Assembly (NCBI GenBank): GCA_031771865.1
Contig: JASISA010000009.1
Coordinates: 868,001-932,000 of the forward strand
Length of the DNA stretch: 64,000 nucleotides
Source of the DNA: Nothophaeocryptopus gaeumannii
Lineage: Eukaryota; Ascomycota; Dothideomycetes; Mycosphaerellales; Mycosphaerellaceae
Direction: 5' to 3'
Positions within the stretch are counted from its first letter, which is position 1; each line of letters starts with the position of its first letter. The position numbers and the translations under genes are program-made. Below are positions 1-9,788 of the stretch, piece after piece. Below the pieces are notes generated by a model that was not told the origin of the DNA, made no database searches, and was given only the letters and a program-made list of their open reading frames with translations.

Positions 1-610
1 GTCTTCGGCGTTCTTGGTTTCCGTGGCCCCTTTCACTTTCGTTATGTAGCCCAGTCCGCCGAATTTGTCGCCGTCGAAGACCTCATCTTTCACTTTCAGA
101 GGCTGGTATTCTTTCCGCCATTTCAGAGCTGCAGTGAGCTGCTCTTTCGCTTTCTCGAGGTCGTCGACGTTTGCGCGGAGGAACTTTTGGAGGATGATGA
201 GGGTTGTGTGTGGTGCTACTTGACTAGATGGAAGTCAGTACGCATATAAGTACCTTTGCAGATCGTGTAGACACATACCTTGCTGCCGGCGCAACAAGCT
301 CAACGCCGTACATCTCATTGTACCCAGTAACATCCAGAATCCCCTTCAAAGCGTCCGAGAACTTCCTCAAGTTGTGCCCTTCGGGCAGATCAGTCCAGTC
401 GGCGTTCATCTTGTCGAGCTTCCTCTGGAACTTGGCTTGGACGTCGGCAGAGTCTGCCTGGCTGGCAGTGGAAAGGCTCTGGCTCACATTTATTCCTTTG
501 ACCTGGAGCTCTGAGCTGTCTAAGAAGGGTCCAATCGGCTCGTCCGCTGTGAGTGTGCTGGCGTGATGTGTAAGGTTGCTGAAACAAGGCCTTAGCGTTT
601 CGGCTGTCAA
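1..610 (-). CDS. SFH5: SFH5-like phosphatidylinositol transfer protein (CRAL-TRIO family), partial
   Basis: Minus-strand gene whose C-terminal CRAL-TRIO part lies beyond the left edge of the window. Exon 279-610 contains LRKFSDALKGILDVTGYNEM and YGVELVAPAA. Exon 1-223 contains FLRANVDDLEKAKEQL, ALKWRKEYQPLKVKDEVFDG and KFGGLGYITK. This is the order of the N-terminal CRAL-TRIO_N region of fungal Sfh5 proteins, which move phosphatidylinositol between membranes at the ER and plasma membrane. A 55-nt intron at 224-278 (GTATGT donor, CATCTAG acceptor) joins the two parts in frame. The open frame begins near 610 with a TTG and no convincing upstream ATG, so either a further 5' exon exists (a TTTCAG acceptor lies at about 579) or translation starts at a downstream Met. 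Family assignment is from motif recognition. Confidence 0.8.
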
Positions 611-1108
611 GAGCTTGTGGAGATCCGAGCCAGTAGTCCCGATGGGATATCGTCTGATTGACCTACTAGTACATTTTCTGTGTCCTTTACCTTTACTCTT
701 TGTGCTCCTCCAAAGTTAGCGAACATGCGTCTTGTATCGAAGCAGCAAGGGGTTTCGCTCACGACATCAGCCTACATTAGACCCACAAGTCCAGCTTCAG
801 CCAAGGACCGAACCGACTGAGTCGGTGACACAGCCTGGTGGGTATCATACGGCTTCCTCTTCTTGGCGGATATGTCTTGCTTCATAGCCTCCTGAGTGGG
901 ATAAGATGATCCATGCGACACGCAAATGGAGACCCACATCTTCCTGCAAAGATACAGGTGCCATGGAAGGTGCGATGCATAAGCGCAGTAGGGCCTAGGT
1001 AGGTACAGGCTCGTAGCCGCGATGCATCCGTCGCTGTGGGTCGCTCTTATCGGCTTGCCTTTTGCTTCACTAGGGGATGCACTTCCATGTTGGACGAGCC
1101 GGCTGTGT

Positions 1109-1146
1109 GGCAGAACCCTGTTCATGACTAAGGGTCATATCAACTT
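1109..1146 (+). repeat. left terminal inverted repeat
   Basis: Begins GGCAGAACCCTGTTCATGAC and matches the reverse complement of 5876-5913 at 37 of 38 positions, the difference being A versus G at the seventh base. It is preceded by GTGT. Confidence 0.93.
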
Positions 1147-1159
1147 TCGCCTCGGCTTC

Positions 1160-1223
1160 CACACTCTTATCTACACTCGTTATATTGCCCTACACTCGTG
1201 CCTACACTCGTACCTGCACTCGC
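1160..1223 (+). repeat. left subterminal ACTCG repeat cluster
   Basis: Four copies of ACTCG, three in a TACACTCG context and the last as GCACTCGCA, plus one variant ACACTCTTA, spaced 12-17 bp between the left TIR and the transposase ATG. Subterminal motif arrays in DNA transposons usually bind transposase; that role is inferred here. Confidence 0.8.
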
Positions 1224-1231
1224 AAGTGCAT

Positions 1232-3014
1232 ATGGCGCCTCATACCGTTGACCTCGAGCCCGTGCGAGCCCAGATTGAGCACTGGATCTTCTTTGACCGA
1301 CGCGAATACACTGCGATATGCGATAATCTACGAACCTACTACGATATTGATATATCTGTCAAGACTCTGAAGAGGAGGCTGAAGCAGTGGGGTGCTCGTA
1401 TTCGACAGGCTCCTCTACAGGTAGACAATGCCCTCAGAGCCCGTATTATTGAGCGTTTCTGGCTGTACTCGTACAAAGATGAGAGGAAGTTCAGTATCTA
1501 CAGGCAGATGGCTACAATATCTCCCTCATACAATATCAGCGGTTGAGGCGTGATATAGGCCTATATAAGAGGTATCCAGCAGAATCTTCTGAAGAGGTGG
1601 ATGCCGCTATTAGCGAGGCATTGGACCATGTGCTTGGGCATGGTGCTGCACAGGACTTTGGATATCGCAAGTTGGCCCAAACTATTCGTGAGAAATGGCA
1701 CTTCATTGGCAGGTACGCCTTTGTATTCATTCACTCAGGCACTCGCACTCGTAGGCTGCACTCGCTGATCACTCGTAGAGACCGCATCTTCCGTATTGCC
1801 CGTGCCAAGGTGCCAGCAGCTTTTGAGAGCCGTCGACCTGGTAAACGCAGTAAACCTCGTAGCGTAAGGCCTCAAGCTCGAGGAGCTGATGATGTATACT
1901 CTATTGATGCTTTTTGTAAGCTGGCTGATTATGGATGCTCGATCTACGCCTGTATCGACGTCTTTTCAAGGAAGATTATCTGGTACTTTGTTGGGCCGCT
2001 AGCTAAGACCAAGTTCTCGGTTTTTGCACAGTACATCATCACGATCTACAAGGCCGGCCGTATGCCTAATATCATACGATCTGATCAGGGCGTTGAAACT
2101 CCAATGCTTGCGGACGCACATCTTCTCCTACGTGAGCACTTTGCTAGCGAACATATCACTTTCAGCGATGCCTTCTAGTATACAACAAGCAAAGGAAATC
2201 AGACTATTGAGCACTGGTGGGGCGAGGCAGCAAAGTCAGTATTCAACCGCTGGAGAGACTATTTCAATCAACTCCGAGAGGAAGGGCATTATAACGCAGC
2301 TCTTAAAGCAGATCGTATTGCCTGGCTCGCAATCTACATCCCTGTAATGAGGTATACAACTGGAGAGTTTGTACACTGCTGGAATACTCATACAATCCGT
2401 AAGCACAACGAACAGACAGTTGCTAAGCATGTAGCTGGAGAGCCCAACAATCTCTACGACTATCCGGAGCTTCACGGCGGTGACTTCTACGGGCATTTAC
2501 TGGATACTGAAGATCCGGTTTTACAGCAATGGGTTGACAAGATTGCAGAGTTTGGTAAGTAGCGGTGTGCACACTCGTAACTGCCGGAGCCACTCGTAGC
2601 TAGGCACTCGTAGCTGCCCATGTTACTCGCAGCGGCACTCGTAGCTGCCCATATCACTCGCAGCGGCACTCGCAGGCTCGCAGGGGATGCTGTAAGCTGG
2701 AACTTAGTAGTTCACTCCAGCTGATTCTATTCGCAGATTTGCTCGCATATCTACCTCCAATATCTCTCGAGTGGTGTAATGATATGCTTCATACTAGCGG
2801 CTATCCAATCATGTTTCATGGTGGTGAGGAATCAGCATTGCCTGGGCCGCAAAAGCTGCATGTTCATGCATACCATCACCTCCGCACTGCAGCGCATGAG
2901 TATGTCAACAATGGCGGAGATCTGCCGGAGTTTGAAACGCCTGCTGCTAGTACACAGAGGCAGCCGAGTGACCGAACCAGAGCAGTATTTGAGGCTGCTG
3001 GTCAGCCACTTTAA
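1232..3014 (+). pseudogene. rve/integrase-core DDE transposase, with frameshift and stop
   Basis: Translation from ATG 1232 gives an N-terminal helix-turn-helix region (ISVKTLKRRLKQWGARIRQ). After a +/-1 frameshift near 1505-1512 it continues GYNISLIQYQRLRRDIGLYK. The catalytic core shows the DDE set: Asp in YSIDAFCKLADYG followed by IDVFSRKIIWYFVG, Asp in IIRSDQGVET, and Glu in TIEHWWGEAAKS. Two introns restore the frame: 1713-1778 (66 nt, ending CACTCGTAG) and 2555-2736 (182 nt, ending TTCGCAG). The last exon encodes LPPISLEWCNDMLHTSGYP to a TAA at 3012-3014. An in-frame TAG at 2176-2178 interrupts the core between the second Asp and the Glu. This stop and the frameshift make the copy look inactive. 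Similar fungal proteins are annotated as integrase catalytic domain proteins. Confidence 0.82.
2571..2690 (+). repeat. ACTCG(T/C)A array inside transposase intron 2
   Basis: Seven copies of ACTCG(T/C)A within the 182-nt intron 2555-2736. They include a nearly perfect tandem duplication of a 31-bp unit beginning GCACTCGTAGCTGCCCAT and ending ACTCGCAGCG. The array accounts for the unusual length of this intron compared with the 48-72 nt introns of host genes. Confidence 0.82.
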
Positions 3015-3044
3015 GGGTATTCAGCGTTACCTCCTTCTTCAACA

Positions 3045-4796
3045 ATGGATCTCGAGTGGACTAAGTTCTGTGCGCAGTCCAAGAAGCAAGTGATATATCA
3101 CTGTGATCTTGGCAACGTTTTCCGATGCCCCTATTGCCTTGTGCACAATCCTCATTACCGAGAAGATGACGGGCCTCTCATATCCTCTCCACTACTAGCA
3201 GCACGGCCAGCAGCTACGAGTGCTGCGAGTGCGCCTACTGGAGCAGCTTCTGGAGCCTCTACGAGTGCTGCGAGTGCGCTTATTGGAGCTGGAGCCTCTA
3301 GTACATATACTAGCTTTCAAGGTTTCGGCACTACCTCTTCGAACCGTGGTAACACCGTTCTTCAGCAGAATAAGAAGTCACACAGCCGCAATATTGGCAA
3401 CGCTGGTATCGATCCCCTCAGTCCTAAGGCTTCTACCAACCGCAAGATCTCTCGTCCAGCTGCATCGCCAGCTCCTACGAGTGCGAGTGCGAGTGCACCA
3501 CTATCTACCTCTTCATCCAAGGGCAAGGGCAAGGGTAAAGCCCAACGCCGAGAGATTCACTTTCGGTGCGAGGCTTTTACAGTGCTTGTCAATATTCGTA
3601 CGCCGAAGAACAAGAAGCAAAAGGCTTCAGCGTTGTCAACTCCGGATGTTTGGCACTACGATGAACCGGAGCTTATACAAAGATGGCGACTGGACGGCTT
3701 CTTTGATACTTATCAACATATGGTTGATATGCTGCCGAGCCGCAACGAAGACATGCGTAGGAACTGGCTCTATTCTACTATTATTGTTCCGGCTGCTGGA
3801 CCAACTTTATAGCAATAGTTGATACACCCGCATCAAGACTCCTTCCTTTGTGTATCTTTTGATGAGGATACCAACGAACCAATCCGCCCAGCAGACACCA
3901 ATCTACTATCGGATGACCTCGAAGAGATGCTATTGCCATTTCATCGCAGTCCATGGTCAGCATTGAATGCGACAGTCCATATCAAGGTGGTAATTCTCGT
4001 CAATCGGGTCAGACGCTGGAATACGAAACTAGTCGGCCAACGCGGAATAGCGGATTAGGACGACAGTACTACGAGTCCAGCCAAATCTACTACGAGTGCT
4101 GCCAATGCGGATACGAGTGACCCGCTACACAATTCGCCGCCGGCCGCAGTCTTTCGCCGTGCGCAGTTGACTTCTTCAACGTTGGCATACGCGGCTCGCG
4201 AGGCTGCTGCGAGTGCTGCTACGAGTACTGCTGCGAGTGGACACTAACGCCAGGCCAGTAGTGAATTGTCGCCTCCATCACCTACTAAAGGCAACGCTGG
4301 TCTATCGGTACGTCCTTATCGCATTCCGGCTGGTGCAGAGATCATTGATCTAACTAGCGAGGCTAGCGATCAATTAAGCAGTAGTTTTAGCTTTGACTCG
4401 CCGAGTGAATGGTTCGTCAAGAAGGAACCCAAGGCTCCTATTGTTGAAGAAGATTATGAGGTCGTAGAACCAACTCGCGATACTTTTTCGGAGAGGCTGG
4501 ATACTATTATTGAGCAGACGGAGGTGTCGTTGTTTGTTGAGGAGGCTATATAGCAGCAAGTCGCTGCTCCGCTGGAGCAGGTAGAATTAGTGCCTGTTGC
4601 TGAACCAACACCTCCAACAACTGTAGCTGAACCAGCACCTCCAACAACTGTAGCTGAACCAGCACCTCTAACAACTGTAGCTGATCCAGCACCTCCAACA
4701 CTTGCTGAACCAGCCCAGACGCATATCAAGAAGCCAAGGAAGAAGCTGGTTGTGGAGCCGTCAACGCGGAAGACAAGGTCGATGAAGGGTAATTAA
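3045..4796 (+). pseudogene. transposon accessory ORF with SUMO-interaction-like motif, five in-frame stops
   Basis: One reading frame of 583 codons stays coherent from ATG 3045 to TAA 4794, but is broken by TAG at 3810, 3816, 4056 and 4551 and TAA at 4245. Near the N-terminus is a Cys/His cluster (IYHCDLGNVFRCPYCLVHNPH). Then comes an Ala/Ser/Thr linker made by in-frame copies of the element's repeat (ACGAGTGCTGCGAGTGCG reads TSAASA), a Lys/Gly stretch, and a globular-looking part (WHYDEPELIQRWRLDGFF). Further on are AEIIDLTSEASD, which fits a SUMO-interacting motif, about four repeats of VAEPAPPTT, and a basic C-terminus. I do not recognise the family. All five stops could come from CAG or CAA by one C-to-T change in CpA context, as expected of mild RIP. 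A DNA-binding or transposition accessory role is inference. Confidence 0.6.
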
Positions 4797-4881
4797 TTTC
4801 TTTAGTTGGTAGATATATCTCGTATGTAGGAATGGAGTTCAGGTTCAGGCACTCGCAGCACTCGTATTTTGACACTGCTAT

Positions 4882-5544
4882 CTAGTACCAAGGTTTGCCG
4901 GTAGTCTTGTCTACCAAGCTACTCTCAAAGGCGCCGAGACGAAAGCCCACAAAGCCAGCACGACGAGCAGCCTCCATCTCAGTGTCAAGACTAGACACTT
5001 TAGCCTCAATGGCAACCAAACGAGCCTCCAAATCAGTAACCTTAGTCTTTAGGCTCTCGTTCTCAGCACGCAGACCAGCAGTCTCTCTACTCGCAGGCTC
5101 GACAAGCACACCACCTTCGTCGACATCCTCCATCTCCTCATCTTCATCTTCATCTTCGTCTTCATCTTCAGCCTTGGCTTCATTGGCAAGGCAGCCAGAC
5201 TTTCCATGCCGCTTGCAATAGGCACACGCAAGATCTCCACGGTCTTTGAACACTATACAGGGCTGCGGATTCTTCTTGCACTCGCACCACGGGCAAGGGG
5301 ATAGAGCGGCTTTGCCTACGAGTGTGTCTGCGAGTAGATTCAAATAGCTACGAGTCAATTAACTCACCTTCATTAGTCTCCATGATACGGCCAGCCGTAT
5401 CAAACTTCCCAAATTGTTCAAAGCTGACTTGCGCTCCTTGCTATTGGTAGACTCGCTGCTGGCTACCCACTCGTTCCATTGATAGTCTTCGACATGCCAG
5501 AAGTCGGTAGTGGTAGTAGTGGTTGGTTGGCGGAATTGAGACAT
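4882..5544 (-). pseudogene. transposon zinc-knuckle plus coiled-coil protein, probable frameshift
   Basis: ATG at 5544 opens with SQFRQPTTTTTTDFWHVEDY. The frame then shifts near 5436-5460 into QVSFEQFGKFDTAGRIMETN. A 52-nt intron (5316-5367, GTGAGT donor, CACACTCGTAG acceptor) joins this to KAALSPCPWCECKKNPQPC, then ACAYCKRHGKSGC. The pattern CxxCxC...C...CxxCxxH...C looks like a small zinc-binding module. A run of alternating Asp/Glu follows, then a heptad-rich segment of about 45 residues (LRAENESLKTKVTDLEARL onward) typical of a dimerising coiled coil. The TAG stop lies at the low-coordinate end of the frame. It sits inside the transposon, convergent with the accessory ORF, so a role as DNA- or protein-binding partner of the transposase is plausible but unproven. 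A single-base indel explains the frame change better than an intron. Confidence 0.6.
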
Positions 5545-5630
5545 CGCGGCAGTAGTATTCTTGTAGTTTTGACGGGGAGAATGTTGATGTAGCTAAGATA
5601 GTAAGCAAAGGAAAAGAAAGAGTAGATATA

Positions 5631-5782
5631 CGAGTGCTGCGAGTGAAAAGGACAATAGTAGTACTTACAATAGCATCAGTTCAAAATAGCAATACGGCCT
5701 ACGCAGCCTGCTATTGTCCAGCTATGACTGCTTCATAACAACAGCAAGCCGCGCAGGCCGTCTGCGAGTGTGCTGCGAGTGT
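5631..5782 (+). repeat. right subterminal CGAGTG cluster
   Basis: Paired CGAGTGCTGCGAGTG at 5631-5645 and GCGAGTGTGCTGCGAGTG at about 5764-5781. These are reverse complements of the left cluster, so the motif is symmetric about the element's centre. Confidence 0.75.
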
Positions 5783-5875
5783 TTTAGGCGATAGCGACGC
5801 CTGTATAGATGAGAAAGGGCCATATTAGTGTAACTGAGGTTGGTAGATTTGAGGTCAAAGTAACGTGACACTATG

Positions 5876-5913
5876 AAGTTGATATGACCCTTAGTCATGA
5901 ACAGGGCTCTGCC
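5876..5913 (-). repeat. right terminal inverted repeat
   Basis: Inverted copy of the left TIR, ending TCTGCC and followed by GTGT at 5914-5917. Confidence 0.93.
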
Positions 5914-6318
5914 GTGTGTAATAAAGGCATGTGGAATGATTTGACTAGCCTGTGATTGTAGCTCAAGACGTGAAGTGACGATGGCATAGCAGTGAGGGAG
6001 GTAACATGTGCGACCGTAGCTTTTTTAATTACTGATCTTATCAGACCACAAATACCTGGTTTTGACTACGCCCATAACGGCGCTCAGGCAAGGATCTAGA
6101 CCGATTGAGAATAAGACTGCTCCTGCCCTAGCTCTATTCATACGCGGGTGCTCTTTCCTTTGAGACTTCGGCTAGGTGTAAGCTGTGCCGCTAAGTACCA
6201 CTTTCCATAGTCGCCCGCCAAACCTCTTCTCCCTAGGTTCTTACACTCGCTTTTCTCTACACCAACACCTTCGCCAATACACATAGTTTCAGGCATTGCG
6301 CCTCTGGCTGTCGCCATC
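5914..6318. other. intergenic region upstream of the 6319 gene
   Basis: Host flank between the transposon end and the next start codon. A pyrimidine-rich tract (about 6205-6265, including CCTCTTCTCCC and CTTTTCTCTAC) precedes the ATG, as is common in filamentous-fungal promoters. No other element seen. Confidence 0.5.
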
Positions 6319-8382
6319 ATGAAGCACGGTCGCAATGGCCGAAATCACGTCGACGTGCTCAGCATTGAGCGATGTTTGGGATTCAAGTCTGAGCGAGGCA
6401 TCTCCCGCCAGGGCAATAAAGACTCGCCGCCCGTCGAGAACATTCTCAAAGGCGTCAAGAACATCATGGTCGCCTACGTCAACACAGACCTCGCAGAGAT
6501 CAGAAGTTCAGATGCACTTAGAGACGACGCCACTCGACTCTTCGACAAGTATGGCCCAGAGATTTGGCCAGGACCTGATCAGCCACGCCCGCAATGGCTC
6601 GAGACAGCCAGCGTCGACCGATACGATGGCAAATACCCACAAGATCGCTATTATACTAACGCCGACGATGCAGAATAGTGAGTGCAGTCTGCGATACGTC
6701 ATCTATAAACACATACTGACAAGCCTCAGCTTACGAGATTTATTCCTGCAGCTTGTTATCGAGAAGGTTTGCAACTACCATGAGAACCAATTGCAGAAGC
6801 GTAGACGGCAGACGAACAAGATGCTCGAGGATCAACTACAACCAGAACCGGAAATGTTCATAGCCGACAACTCCAAAGAAGAAGTCATCGAAGCTCCCCA
6901 GCAACCTGCCTTCATTGACAAAGCGGCCGCATTTCGAGAGCAGTTTGCCGCCTACACCCAGCCGGTACCCACATCCTTCGTTCCACACGGCCTGCCTAGC
7001 TCAGGCGGCTCATATGCTCACCCATCCGACTCACGGAATGGAAGTCTTGCACCTTCCGATGTGAGCCGCAAACGGCTTCCAAGTGAGGCGTCTCATAGCA
7101 GTCCTGCTAAGCGGAGATGGCGCGAGCGCGATCCGTACGTGCCATCAGAGTCCCAGTCGCAATCTCTCGTAGTGAGGCTCAAAATGAGTAGGGACGAACT
7201 CGTACAGTTACGCGACACTGGCTCAGTTTCAACTCAATTGCCGGCTGCCGAATCTGAAGAAGAACCGACCACGAATGGTAAAGACACGCCAACACAACAA
7301 GACACAATTCGCGTGGAAATGCCTCGCGCTCATAGTGCGACACCAGTCAGTGCATATACAAGTCCATATCGACAGATGCTGCCGTACGAAGCTGGCGATC
7401 TTGGTGCTGAGGACAGGCATGACTCGCCACTCAACGCAGCAGCTACGCCACAACGAACCACTCGTTCCGGGTCTAGACACATTCCAGTCGACTTGACTAT
7501 GGAAGACGACAGCCCAGCTAAGGACCACGGCATTGATACTGCCACACTCGCCAACGAGACACTCGGCCCGCTAGCCACATGCCCGACAGCCGTCCAGCTC
7601 ATGAGTGCCCATCCTCAAATGGGTCCCGAAAAATTTCGTACGTCCCATAACTTGTCCTCGATGCATGCCACTGCCTAGTAGATGCTGACATCACCGCAGA
7701 CAACCTCCGCAATATTCTAGAAGAGTATCCAAAGACCCGAACAAATGTCACGGAACTGGACAAAGTCATCAGAGCGCTTGCCGAGGAAACCAGTTCACGT
7801 ACTCAATCTGGTCCTCCATCGATACAATGGTCTCCCCTCCCGGCTTCATCATCGCCAAAGGAGCGACGCCGGCGGTCAGCCCATCAGCCCAAGCCCAAGC
7901 CAGGACTCAAACCGGAAGAGTTGTTGATCAGGGCAAAGGAACAGCCAATCGTTCAGCCAACGCCAGATGCAACACCTCAACAGCACACGCAATTGAAGGA
8001 CGAGCCAAAGCTAGAGCCTAAGACGGAGCCCCCGGAGACCAAAGAAGGTCTGTCCGGTCGTCGTCTGGACAACATCCCGATCGAGATCATGTGGGGCCAG
8101 CAGCTCGATTATACTGACATTATCGACATGCAAGAATGCGACAGCGTCAATGAGCTGTTCGAGTTGGTTGAGGCACGTTGTCCGGACGAGCTCAAAGACG
8201 ATGTGATCAGGGAAGTTCGCATCAAGTCGAACACGGAAGGCTTAGGAGTATTGCCTCGTATTGTGCGTGACGAGAACCGTGGTCGCCCGGCCGTCCGACA
8301 TCTCGTGAAGAAGCTCAAAGCACAGCCTGCCGACAAGGAAATCGAGCTTGTCTTCAACATATTTTGGGAGACGGCTCAGTGA
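6319..8382 (+). CDS. unrecognised 649-aa disordered/nuclear-like protein
   Basis: Three exons, 6319-6677, 6730-7637 and 7700-8382, separated by 52- and 62-nt GT-AG introns (GTGAGT..CTCAG and GTACGT..CGCAG), give 649 residues in one frame. The N-terminal 120 residues (GVKNIMVAYVNTDLAEIRSS, DRYDGKYPQDRYY) look folded. The middle is rich in Ser, Pro, Gln and charged residues and contains basic clusters (KRRRQTNK, SPAKRRWRER) that could act as nuclear localisation signals, and PVDLTMEDDS, a possible SUMO-interacting motif. The C-terminal 110 residues (IPIEIMWGQQLDYTDIIDMQ to KEIELVFNIFWETAQ) again look globular, with GLGVLPRIVRDENRGRPAVR. I do not recognise a named domain; a chromatin or transcription role is only suggested by composition. 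Confidence 0.75.
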
Positions 8383-8945
8383 TGACTTGCAAGAAGCTAT
8401 GACTGGATGCCAGTCGCTTCGAAAGGACCAGACCAGTCGAGATCATGATTTCTTCACGATAATCTTTGCTCCTTTTACGCGGACAGCAGCAGCAGCATGC
8501 AGCGACTATTATAGATATTGACAGCACATATACCTACGAACTTATAATGGCTAATGCGAAAAGATACCCCTTGCTGTAATAAGCGGCGTCTCTATGGCGA
8601 TCGGCCTTGCGCTACTGCATATTCGCAAAACAAGCTGTCGTCAGAATCAACTCATCAACGCAACAAAACAGAATACATAAGTCATGGGTCGAGTGACAAA
8701 TGCCTCAATCAACACGTGCTCGTCGCAAAGGGACCTCGCAGATATAGACTCAATGCACGTGACCGGCCTGTCGCATCGAGGGGAAATGACGATTGCGGAA
8801 GGCGGCCCCTGCTTCGGTCGGGAGAGCTGGGATCTCCTCCAGACTCTCACCCAGCAGCTGTGCTTTCCCAGCCTCGCGAAACCCAACCCGCGCAACCAGA
8901 GAGAGCTCCCTCCCAGCTCCTCTGCCGCGCTCGCGACCCAATTCC

Positions 8946-9030
8946 CTCGAGTTTCTTCTCTCTTGTAGGCTGCTGTCTTTCTCTCTGTTCACTTTCTGTT
9001 ACACCCACTCTCCCTCTCTCGCACTTTCCT
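8946..9030 (+). promoter_or_regulatory. CT-rich promoter tract
   Basis: Long pyrimidine run (TTTCTTCTCTCTTG, CTTTCTCTCTGTTCACTTTC, CTCTCCCTCTCTCGC) immediately 5' of the ATG at 9067. Such tracts mark transcription starts of many well-expressed genes in filamentous ascomycetes; its use here is inferred from position. Confidence 0.5.
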
Positions 9031-9066
9031 TATTGCAAGTGATCACTACGAGGAGTTCTTGCCACG

Positions 9067-9788
9067 ATGTCTAAGAGGACGAGAGGTGCTGTTGAGGAGG
9101 AGGAGCTCGTTGAGCTGCCTGAGGATGGATCGGATGAGGAGGAAGAAGAGTAAGTCGCTCGTTCCTTACTTACTGCGCATTGCTTGCTGCGCTGTCGCGT
9201 ACGGAGCTGTGGTGTCGCAATGTCGTTGCGTGGCTACCCTGTGGAGGAGCTGAGTTCTCAATGCTATGCGACGAGGCTCTCAAACCTCATCGACGGTCGC
9301 AATCGATCGCATTGTCGATGCTCGTGTGAGATCAATTGATACTGACTTGTCTTCACTTGATAGATATGACTCCGAAGGCTACGACGAAGAAGGCGGCGAC
9401 GTTGATGACGAAGACGACGAAGACGCAGAGGATGAAGAAGCTCCTGAAGCTCCTCGTAAGTATCTCTCCATCCATTCCCCTAAACCCTCCCTTCCCTTGA
9501 TTTATCACCCTCCCACTCTCCCCTCTCACTGACTGACCGTGTCTTGCAGCACCGAAAAAGAAAGTCCGCCAACAAGAACCCGTCCCCGAAGTCGACGACG
9601 ACGAGGAAGACGCCCCAGAAGGTGAAGACGATGACGAGGATGAGGAGGATGTCCCTGAGGATGATGAGGAGGCCGAGGATACGGCGACTAAGGGTGGGCC
9701 TGCGGCTAAGGCTAAGGCGAATAAGGGCGGGCAGATTCCTAAGGAGGATGATCTTGAGGTTGATGCTGCGGAGGAGGAGGTCGAGTAG
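9067..9788 (+). CDS. small highly acidic protein with SV40-like basic NLS
   Basis: Exons 9067-9149, 9364-9455 and 9550-9788 join in frame (introns of 214 and 94 nt with GTAAGT donors and TAG/CAG acceptors) to give 137 residues. The protein starts MSKRTRGAVEEEELVELPED and is dominated by Asp/Glu tracts, interrupted by PPKKKVRQQEP, which closely resembles an SV40-type nuclear localisation signal. The C-terminal third is GGPAAKAKANKGGQIPKEDD and an acidic end. Composition resembles histone chaperone or prothymosin-like proteins, but no defining motif such as a CHZ box was recognised, so it stays unnamed. The first intron is unusually long for this window. A strong CT-rich promoter suggests high expression. 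Confidence 0.75.

Larger units (their letters stand above)
1109..5913 (+). mobile_element. 4.8-kb DDE DNA transposon with 38-bp TIRs and GTGT target duplication
   Basis: A complete element bounded by 38-bp terminal inverted repeats (1109-1146 and 5876-5913, one mismatch) and flanked by the 4-bp direct repeat GTGT (1105-1108 and 5914-5917). It holds three gene-sized units: a rve/integrase-like transposase (1232-3014), a long accessory reading frame (3045-4796) and a minus-strand zinc-knuckle/coiled-coil gene (4882-5544). Many copies of ACTCG(T/C)A lie near both ends, in the introns and inside the accessory frame. A 4-bp duplication plus an integrase-type DDE resembles Ginger-like elements, but the TIRs do not start with the usual TG, so the superfamily is left open. 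All three genes carry stops or frameshifts, so this copy is probably not autonomous. The well-preserved ends and coding frames indicate a fairly recent insertion. Confidence 0.88.

Noticed and set aside
772..1125. 117-codon minus frame overlapping the left transposon end
   Set aside because: It crosses the TIR, has no domain, and its composition is not coding-like.
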